A stretch of DNA of 64,000 bases, taken from the NCBI GenBank assembly GCA_023238725.1, contig CM041541.1, positions 6,110,884 to 6,174,883 on the forward strand, given 5' to 3'. The notes below the pieces were generated by a model that worked only from the letters and a program-made list of their open reading frames with translations, did no database searches and had not been told where the DNA came from. Source of the stretch: Scortum barcoo (lineage: Eukaryota; Chordata; Actinopteri; Centrarchiformes; Terapontidae). Positions 56,301 to 64,000 of the stretch are shown one piece after another. Each line of letters starts with the position of its first letter. Position 1 is the stretch's first letter. The position numbers were made by a program, and so were the translations under genes.

Positions 56301-58538
56301 TTATGAACATTTTGTTGGAGATTAGTCACATGTATCAGCTTAAAAATAAGGAAGTGTCTCCTGCATCTTCAGAGTGCCTCAGTATTTACCTCTGAGGCAC
56401 TCTCAATTCCATCTTCTCCTAATTAAGCATGAAATTTGTTATAGGTTTTAATGTAAGGGGGTGTTACATTTTTGTGTTATGAAGACTGCAGGAGACGTGT
56501 TTTATTGTACAGCATGAAAAATGTAATTTCACTCACCATCTGTAATCTTAATAGCCGACTTTTCATTATTTGGATAGTATCCATGCACGATGTCAAGAGG
56601 TTTTTATAGAAACGAAGTATAGAGGCTACACAAGATAAATAAACTTTGTACCCTGCTGGGTCGGTTTGTGTGTTCGAGAGAAGAATTATACTGGTGGGAA
56701 ACACTTTTAACAAGTATCGTGACATAGAAACCTTTGCTTAAGTTATCATTTTAAGACACTAAAGTCTTCAGAGTAAATGCACCTTTAGAGTCAAACACAA
56801 CATCCGTTCATCTCTTTTTAGATCCCACTGTAATAGACAGAAGAGGACAATGGATGGTGATTGAACGTAGCAAAAGAAAGGATTATGGAGCATCTAAAGC
56901 TATAATGTAAAAGAGCAGTCGCAAAACGCCTCCATACCACAACGCAGCATATTTATATGATATTCACTGTTAATTGTGAGACTGATATTTATGAGCACCC
57001 AGCTGATTCAAGCGGGAACCGCTTCTTGATGTAAAGGTATAATCAGAAAAAGCGAGTTGCACAACCCCAAAGATGTGTCTTTAAGCGAAAGACACAAACA
57101 CCTTTTTAAAGAGGGAAACAAGACATTTTCTTAGAAAGGAAAAGTTAAATACAAACTATGTCTGACACACGCTACAGCCTTACCTGCTCCGGTATAACCA
57201 GCAGTGTATGTTGGCTAATGTTAGCAAACATTAGAGAAATATTTTTGTGTATAACTGATATTACTGATATTGTTATTTATTACTTCATTACACGTTCCTT
57301 ACATTTACACTTGTATTTTTTTTCTTTTTTCTTTTTTCTAAGACAGCCAGCAAACAGTAGCTCTGGTCTTGGCTGCGACGTGAAAGCATATTCACTCATT
57401 TTTTGATATCGTTATATCTGTGTGTGGCGGCTATTTCTTCTGTTTGGATATGGTCGATAACGTAATATAAAACTGTAGGTAATGTAGATGTCGTCCTGTG
57501 GGGAAATATTATTAAAAATGTTGGATAAAAAAAATGGAAATATATCACCTTGGAAAAGGGTAGATTAAAAAAAAAAGAATAGTTGTCAGCGCAGACAAAA
57601 AGGAGCCCGTCCAGCAAGTACAAAAAGTTTTCTTTGCTTTTATAATTTTAGCACCACCAAAAAAGAATTAAAATAGCCCTGATAGATTTGGGTGTGCTAA
57701 GTTAGGAAAAAAAAAACTTGTAAGCGAAACACGAGTTGTGGATTGCTCCATTTAGCTCGGGCTTAAACTTTTCCCTTTCAAGTCGTACACAGTGTTTGAA
57801 CATCCTCCTCCATCTTCAAAACCTTTTCTACTAAAGGCTCCTTCCTAAGTTCATTTACAGTATACAGTAAAACTGCACTCTGAACCCGTAACTGTACGCG
57901 GGACCCGAGCAGGGCATACTGTAGCACCCTCCAAGTCAGCCTTTTGTGCAGCCTCCAACCTCTGAGCAGTTTTTCCTCTGACCACGGGGCGCTCCAGGTC
58001 CGGTCCTCCAAAGAGAACCTTAACAGGGCTGGAAGATTGGGGTTAGACACCGGGCCACACAACACACCGCTGCGCAGGGGTCAAACCCATCAAATCATCG
58101 TAGCCAGCCTGGGAGGGAGGGGAGCCCATTTCCTGACACTTTGGGCTTGTGGGTTTCAGAGATAACATTAGAAAGACGGGGCGACGGGGACCGTGCCGTT
58201 GTCAGGCAACAGCACTGCAGCATCCTCGCAGTCTCAAACCGTCAAGACGACACTCAGGTTATTTAAAGGAGGATGATTAATGTGTTGAGAAATGGCAAGC
58301 ACCTGCCCCAGCCGCACTCCCTCCCTAGTGTGAGAGTGTGGGTGTGTGTGTGGGTGGATGCAAGCGCAAGCACATGTGTGTGTGTGTGTGCGTGCGAGTG
58401 TGTATTCACGTGTACATGTGTTTGCATGCGTTCGTGTGTGTACTTCATCTATATTTATATATATATATCAAGTATTTTTCGCTTTTTTGCATATCTTTTC
58501 TTTTGTGTGCATTTGTCACACACAAATTGGAGGTAAAT

Positions 58539-58581
<43 letters not shown>

Positions 58582-61500
58582 CATTGCGCTGACTGGGCCG
58601 GTGTGCTGGCAATTAGAAAAACCACCAGTGGCAAGGTGCACATTAATCATGTTCCTCAGCTGAAAGAGAGAAATGGGGCGGAGATGGGGGGAGGAAGTGT
58701 AGGAGGAGGAGAAAGAATAATGAGCGACTGTGTCTGAGGTATTCAGAGCTGCTCTGTTGCACTGTTTGCTCTGACATGATGTTGGAAGCATTTATGAATA
58801 GGCAAGGTCACGACAATAGGCCCAGATCCGCTGGGCGGAGAGAGCCAGAGGTTGATCTATCTGCACCTTTTCCACAGGGACGACTTCAGCTCACGTGTGT
58901 GTTGCACTTTCATTGTTCCTTTATAATGTAAAGGAGGGAGTACTTGGCTGTTGTATAGATACGGCCAAAAGAGGTGAGCTGTTACTTTTGTCCTAGTTAT
59001 GGGATATAAAAGTACTACATATATATGTGGAGCTTTTCAATCTTGTATTATTCCTACACATTTCAGTGGTCAACACAATACACAAAAAACATCTGTGCTC
59101 ACACTGAACAAAACCCACCGACGATTTGGTCCGTTGACAACAGCAATAAAGTTTGTTCAAACAACTGTATCCTTAACAATTTCGACATAAAAAGGAAAAT
59201 AATGTGTAAGTTGCACCTCTGCTAAGGAGGGGAAAAAAGTAAAAATATGGAGGTGCAGAGGCTGGAAGATGCTTTGGTCCGTCTGTCCTGCAGTAAAGTT
59301 TAGTTTTTATTTTTGTCACTTATTTGCAACTTAGTCCCAAGATGTTAAAAGATAAATGTAAGACATAAAATGTGAAAGCCAAAAGCACATCATTGCAAAC
59401 AAAAAACTGTATTGTTTACACCCAAATACAACAAAAACAGATGTATTATAAGTACATTTTTGTCACCCAGCTCCATAAATCTCCTTGTGCTCCTTGTTTC
59501 CATCAACTTGATATTCAATGATAGGCATTTATTATCTGTCAGTTCAGTGAAAGATGCTCCTAACTGACTTGTGGGATCTCCGACACGAATGTAATATTTT
59601 TTTGTTTGTTTGTTTGATTTGTCATCTCTTTCAGATTCATAAACAGACACAAACAAGGAGAAAAAGATTTAAGATTAAATTGACACTTCCCTAAAAAATA
59701 TTATGTGTTTTACTTCAGGAGTTAAATTCCAGTTTCACCATCACCCTGTCTGAGCGCCGCTTTCTTTCGCTGGGCTTTGGATGAACCCAAACACAGCGAG
59801 CGCTCTGCAAAGCCTCCGAAGACCCTCAGCTGCTATCAGACACAGAGATACCTTCAACAACAACAACAACAACATAAATATTGAACAGCGACAACAGTTC
59901 TCCAACTGAAACAAAGTACCTGTGCAGACCTAAATTACAAGTGACAGATTTGTAATATGTCCAAGAGCAGCTGAGTCTGAGGGGACTTTGTGTGTGGTTT
60001 CTGGGGCCAAAACTGTTGGATATGTGGAGTTTTGACAGGAGGGTCTGTGGGATGAAAACTTGGATCAAGGCCTCTGTGGTGCCCTTGAGCAAAGAACTCG
60101 TCTTGTCTTTGTGTAAACTAGTAACTGTCTTTATACAGCAGCCGGGTTTTATTGCCTGCTGGTCCGCCCTACAGAACAACTTCCTTATGGGTGAATGAAA
60201 ATATCATCTGATCCAGTTTTTTTTTCTTTTCTTCTTTTCTTTACAGATGTATGATTGCTGATGAGGTAAGCACACACAACGCTGGCTCAGGAAATCTATT
60301 TTCCCCCCAAAAAATGAACCCAGGACTTTGCTGCATGCATTCCAAATTAATTTGTCAGCCCTGTGCAGCACTCCCACGTGCCTAATCGGTTTTGACACAA
60401 GAATCATTCTGAGACCTTATTACTCTTGGGCCTCACATCAGCTCGGCCGTCATATGCAATTTACCGCAGAGTCGGTGCGCGATTGACTTGTTTTCCTGCC
60501 CCCCCCCCTCTCCGCCGTGTGTTGATTTGGCCGGTCCAGATGGGTCTTGGGAAGACGGTGCAGGCCATCGCGGTGGCGTACGCCTTCAGGCGGGAGTGGC
60601 CCCTCCTGGTGGTGGTGCCCTCGTCCCTGAAATACCCCTGGATCGAGGAGCTGGAGCGGTGGATCCCCGAGCTGCAGCCCGGAGACATCAACCTGGTGGA
60701 GAACAAAAGTCACACCATGTAGGTCATCCCTCCATACCTCCCCTCCCCTCCACCCCCCATCCCTCTAAACCACCTCAGCCGGGCGACGCATTTGTGTAAT
60801 GATGTGTAGCTTCCATCAACATCTTAGTTTCTTATTTTATCCCGGTTCCTCTAGTTCATTTTCACTTCTCATCACCTGACAAACAGAAGTCCAATATTAA
60901 CTTTTTTCCTTTTAACTTTGTTTTGGACTCCATCACCTCCTGAGGTAATTATATGACTCCTTAGCCCCTTGATGCTCCATTTTTGCACCAGCTAGTTGCT
61001 AAATTTTGTTATCAAAGCATCTTATTAGAATATATTCATAACAAGTCTTAAGTAGACAAGAAATATGTAATCAGCATACTTAATTTTATTCTTCATATGA
61101 GATGTGGGCGACACTTACTGGCCACTACGTGTTTTTTAATGAAAGGTTAATATTGGCAAACTGATAAAGCCTTCAGTGCTGCCAAACTGTTTATTAAAGC
61201 TGCATTTTGAGAGCCAACAAGTCAAACCTTGAGGGAAATATGCTGAATCTCAGACTTTGGAGTACTCTTGATTATGGTAAAAAAAGTGCTGCATTCATTA
61301 CTACTTTTTGGTTAAAGGTCACGTGGTTGGTGATTCTAAGTGATAATTGAGTTACAGGCATTCAAAGATAAGGAAAGAAAAATGTTAAGTTGCATTGCTT
61401 GATTCATTGCTGTTGATTATTTTCCTGATTAATCGATAAATCACTTGGTCCGTGGAGTGGAAGATACCCATCACACTTTCCTGAAGCCCGGGGTGACATC

Positions 61501-64000
61501 TTTAAATTGTTTGTGTTGTCTGATTAATAGTCCAGAACCCAAAGATTCACAATTTATTATCATACATGAATATGAAAACAGCAGATATTCACATTCAAGA
61601 AGCTGAAAATAGTAAATATCTGGTATTTTTCCTTAAAAAGGAACTTAAAAGATTAATCATTTATACATTTTTAATTAATTGAAGACTAAATTCTCTACAT
61701 TATCTAGCAGATAGGGACGCATTTTGCACATTCAGACATAAAGTGTGCGCGTAAGTGCACACAAGGTCTCTTTGTAGAGCATAAATGTGTTCAGGGTATC
61801 TATGCAAAGTACATAATCCGGTGGATTATGCTTTGCAGCCATTATTTGAATTTAAGGGAGAAGTTGTGCCAGCGTTTAATGTCTCTTGTTACATCCATCC
61901 AGCCCTCTGCTGGTAATAATTTACCTAAAGAGATGAGAATGAAAAGCTGAGCACACTCGGCCGCGCGGTGTGAAAGTGATGGACGGAGAAGTTGCGGCTG
62001 ACAATTTAATCTCAAAAGTGTCCCCCGGTGTCAGGATCCAGCACGGGCTGATGTTTGACAGCGCTGACAGACAAATCATGTCAAGGCAACGTCTGCAATA
62101 TTGGACAAGAGCAGAAATGTTTTTGGAAGTGCGGCAAAAACTGCTGTCGTAGAAAAATGTGCCTCATTTTCACAGCTGTTTATATTGATTCGGGTTCGCA
62201 GTGTGTTTGTGCACTGTGGGCTAATGTCAAATATGAGCCCGGAAAACAGCTACTTTTATTACCACCTCAACTTTCCCCTAGTTCTCTCAGTTTTTTTTTA
62301 TTTTTGAATGAAACAAACTTTCTATATCTGTGACTTGGAGGGTGGGGGAAATCTCTCCACCTCGCATCACAGATGAGGCGCAAAGAGGTTGTGAAAGCCT
62401 TCCGGGGAAAACGTGTCCTTGAACTGGATGTGTTAATGACTGAACGGGGAAGGCAAGAAAAAAATTATGCAGTACCTCCTCGCAGTATTTTGACTCACTT
62501 TTTCTTTTTTTCTTTTGTAGAACATGAATGGCACCTTAGGTTTATTTCAGCTTGGAAATGTGTATGTGGGCAAAGAATTAGAGGCTGCCAGATGCTGGAA
62601 AATGTTTTTTGATTTCTCAGAGATTCTTATTGGGCTTCATGCAGCTGAATGTCGCCGCCGCCGTGTTTGTTTGTTTATCCGTGACTGTGCCTGTGCATCT
62701 GTGTGTTTTGCGTTGGGGCTGCGCATAAACTGGGAAATACAGAAATTGCAATCCAGCCCAGGAATGGATAGATGAATGTATGAAAAAAAAAACAGCAGCC
62801 CTATTTTGTTCTAGGCGGTGACCGTATGTGTGTGTGTTAGTCTTACTAACATTTATCAAGGCCACACACCCTTTTTAAATAGACTGCTTTACTTTACCTT
62901 AAGGGCTCAGTTTCTAAGTCAATAAACTCTAGAATGTCCGAACAGATGTTGAGTTTGTATTTTTTTCAACCTGTAACATTTGTCAGTGTTAAAGGTTATT
63001 GAAGTGAGAACTACAGTAGAAGTTTAAAGGAGTGGTGATATTTTGTATTTTCTTACTCAACAAATCTGATATAAACAAACAATGACTTGCTCCTGCTAAC
63101 AAGTATTATGTGCTTATCCAGATTCTGATTCTTCTCCTATAATTGAGCCACACTGTTGCACTGACATGTACCTGCATTAGTACAAACATGTAGTTTATTT
63201 AGACTCAATCCCACAAACACCATCCCGCCATAAATTCTCCTGAGACCAAATATGTATTAATCCGCAGCTAAAAATAGTCCCCTGCAAATGTACTGTGTCC
63301 CCCCGTTTGACTAACAGTACAGTTAATAATGTAAAGTGTATATTTCTGATTATGTCTCTCTATCTTTAAAGCAATGGGCTCACTGCTGAGTGCCATAAAC
63401 AGGGAAAGGAAGTCAGAGTGGTATTGTGAAACAGACTAACACATTAGTTTTTAATATTTAAATATTTTCTCAGCAGAAATGCCTGTCACTGGTTCCAACT
63501 TCTCAAATTTGAATATTTGCTTTTTTTTTTTTTAGTCTTCTATGATAGTGGCTTTGCTTTTTTACTCTGTTGTTTGGACAAAACAAGCAACCTAAAGACC
63601 TCACTAAGAGGTCACATTATTTCTGATGGACCTTTTTTTACTTTTGTCTGACATTTTGTACACCATTACATAGTAATTGTCACATGTCTGTGTTTATATG
63701 TGATACATCATTTTATTCCAAATAAAATTAGTTAACAGGTGATATATCAAATTAAATTGTCATGTGAATCATATGATTGGTCCATACTTCCTCTACATTT
63801 GTGTGTGTGTGTCCCTTCAGGGGTATCAGCAGCAGTAAGGTGACGGTGCTGGGTTACGGCCTGCTCACCACGGATGCACGTCCCTTGGTGGAGGCTCTGA
63901 GCAGGCAGAAGTTCGCCGTGGTCGTGGTGGACGAGTCCCATTACCTGAAATCCAGGAACGCGGCACGGACTAAGATCCTGGTCCCTTTCATTCAGAGCGC
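50189..64000 (+). CDS. zranb3: ZRANB3, annealing helicase / endonuclease, partial (5' four coding exons)
   Basis: Exons 50189-50325, 60247-60265, 60540-60718 and 63821 onward join in frame and match the human ZRANB3 N-terminus. The ATPase motif I DEMGLGKT is at residues 51-58, with Lys57 the nucleotide-binding lysine, followed by WPLLVVVPSSLKYPWIEELE. The Walker B box DESH is at 149-152 in VVVVDESHYLKSRN. ZRANB3 is a nuclear SNF2-family enzyme that acts at stalled replication forks with PCNA and polyubiquitin. It rewinds or remodels forks and has a C-terminal HNH nuclease. Only about 170 of roughly 1,080 residues are here; the NZF finger and HNH domain lie beyond the edge. Human ZRANB3 has an N-terminus about eight residues longer. 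The first intron is 9.9 kb. Confidence 0.95.
51109..52230 (+). mobile_element. Decayed Tc1-like DNA transposon, split by an insertion
   Basis: The left end cagatgggtgacatattaaa, and the segment (about 51270-51408) with ggatgacagtgcccccatcc and cagtcaccagatctcaacct, match the 3' half of a common fish Tc1-like transposase (...DDNAPIH..., ...SQSPDLNPIE...). The frame is broken by stops and deletions. The body resumes at about 51998 with acctatgggagattttggca and runs to gcccaacaccttattaagac. No intact right inverted repeat is seen. Confidence 0.75.
51409..51997. mobile_element. Insertion of about 590 bp nested in the Tc1 remnant
   Basis: This foreign sequence interrupts the Tc1 body between gatctcaacctgattga and acacctatggg. 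Read on the minus strand it begins TGTAATGGAAATC, ends CCCTAACCCTCA and includes AATAAAAG, which could fit a solo LTR. No clear target duplication was found, so the class is uncertain. Repeated phrases gtcagaggtctctc / gtcagaggtttgtc occur inside. Confidence 0.45.
56371..56403. other. Perfect 12-bp inverted repeat with 9-nt loop
   Basis: agagtgcctcag (56371-56382) and ctgaggcactct (56392-56403) are exact reverse complements around tatttacct. It lies in ZRANB3 intron 1. The short stem does not meet pre-miRNA size. Confidence 0.8.
58539..58578. repeat. (GT)n microsatellite
   Basis: About 19 GT units with one early GTAT interruption. A (TA)n run lies at about 58452-58469 and mixed TG-rich sequence at 58334-58440. 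Confidence 0.9.
60247..60265 (+). CDS. zranb3: ZRANB3 microexon (19 nt)
   Basis: Encodes CMIADE, the residues just before MGLGKT (human CMVADE). Acceptor TTCTTTACAG, donor GATGAG|GTAAGC. It brings phase 2 to phase 0, as both neighbours need. The Walker A box is thus split between this exon and the next. Confidence 0.92.
60540..60718 (+). CDS. zranb3: ZRANB3 coding exon 3 (Walker A)
   Basis: Starts MGLGKTVQAIAVAYAF and ends VENKSHTM (split). It is nearly colinear with human MGLGKTIQAIGITYFYKEEW...IQNKTD. Acceptor CCGGTCCAG, donor CAT|GTAGGT. GC-rich, so long shadow frames occur on both strands. Confidence 0.95.
60719..63820 (+). other. ZRANB3 intron 3
   Basis: A 3.1-kb intron with a MITE remnant (61420-61690) and otherwise unique AT-rich sequence. 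No exon recognised. Confidence 0.7.
61420..61690. repeat. Teleost hAT-type MITE copy
   Basis: gattattttcctgattaatc, ggtgacatctttaaattgt, agtccagaacccaaagattc and attcacattcaagaagctga follow in the order of a very common fish short interspersed DNA element. The 3' end is incomplete. Recognised from memory of the family. Confidence 0.6.
63821..64000 (+). CDS. zranb3: ZRANB3 coding exon 4 (DESH box), cut by the window edge
   Basis: Acceptor GTCCCTTCAG ends at 63820. It encodes SSKVTVLGYGLLTTDAR then VVVVDESHYLKSRNAARTK, matching human TSKVTVLGYGLLTADAK and VVIVDESHYMKSRNATRSR. The exon is still open at 64000. Confidence 0.95.

Larger units (their letters stand above)
50326..60246 (+). other. 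ZRANB3 intron 1
   Basis: A 9.9-kb intron. It holds a Tc1 remnant with a nested insertion (51109-52230), a perfect 12-bp hairpin (56371-56403), (GT)n at 58539-58578, (TA)n near 58452-58469 and (CAA)n at 59854-59873. A 95-codon minus-strand frame (57778-58065) is unassigned. No further ZRANB3 exon is expected, because the flanking exons join in phase. Confidence 0.75.

Noticed and set aside
60426..60799. A 98-codon frame extending upstream of ZRANB3 exon 3, with a frame of 103 codons alongside
   Set aside because: The upstream part is intron; a clear CCAG acceptor at 60539 and the human match fix the exon start at MGLGKT. The other frame is a shadow.
1..64000. Bacterial defence system, phage, CRISPR array or plasmid features
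   Set aside because: No intergenic operon structure, ribosome binding sites or spaced direct repeats; the tandem repeats are simple microsatellites and the genes are spliced vertebrate genes.

Overview
This window is vertebrate nuclear DNA, almost certainly from a teleost fish. It holds spliced genes with GT-AG introns and long (TG/CA)n microsatellites. Many introns are 70 bp to 1 kb, and there are decayed Tc1, hAT and tRNA-SINE repeats of the kind seen in fish genomes. No bacterial, phage, plasmid or CRISPR feature was found. Genes were identified by reading exons directly and comparing them with remembered human proteins. Splice sites and phases were checked by hand, and no search was run.

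Layout. (1) 1-2476 is 3' flank of the first gene, with a SINE remnant, a LINE 3'-tail remnant and (TG)n. (2) 2477-5593, minus strand: an RBM43-like gene in four coding exons that join in frame to 489 codons plus stop. (3) 7028-48448, minus strand: R3HDM1. Its 23 coding exons (35576 down to 7028) join in frame to 1,102 codons plus stop, close to the human protein of about 1,099 residues. Untranslated 5' exons probably lie at about 40.1, 45.1 and 48.5 kb. The microRNA miR-128-1 sits in an R3HDM1 intron at 16155-16238 on the same strand. (4) 48.0-48.9 kb is a CpG-rich interval between divergent genes, probably a shared bidirectional promoter. (5) 50122 to the window end, plus strand: the first four coding exons of ZRANB3, a SNF2-family annealing helicase. 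They carry the split Walker A box (DE/MGLGKT) and the DESH box. The gene runs off the right edge.

The head-to-head R3HDM1-ZRANB3 pair with miR-128-1 inside R3HDM1 matches the arrangement known on human chromosome 2q21, so this is an old conserved block. RBM43, which in human lies elsewhere on 2q, is here directly downstream of R3HDM1 on the same strand.

The most interesting points are structural. They include a GC-AG intron, a NAGNAG acceptor, two microexons (19 and 26 nt), and acceptors whose pyrimidine tracts are microsatellites. A non-autonomous hAT element with a target-site duplication ends 36 bp from a splice donor. A Tc1 copy is split by a nested insertion. Two near-identical TCCCNNGGGA palindromes sit 22 bp apart in an RBM43 intron. 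I did not find a wholly new biological system.
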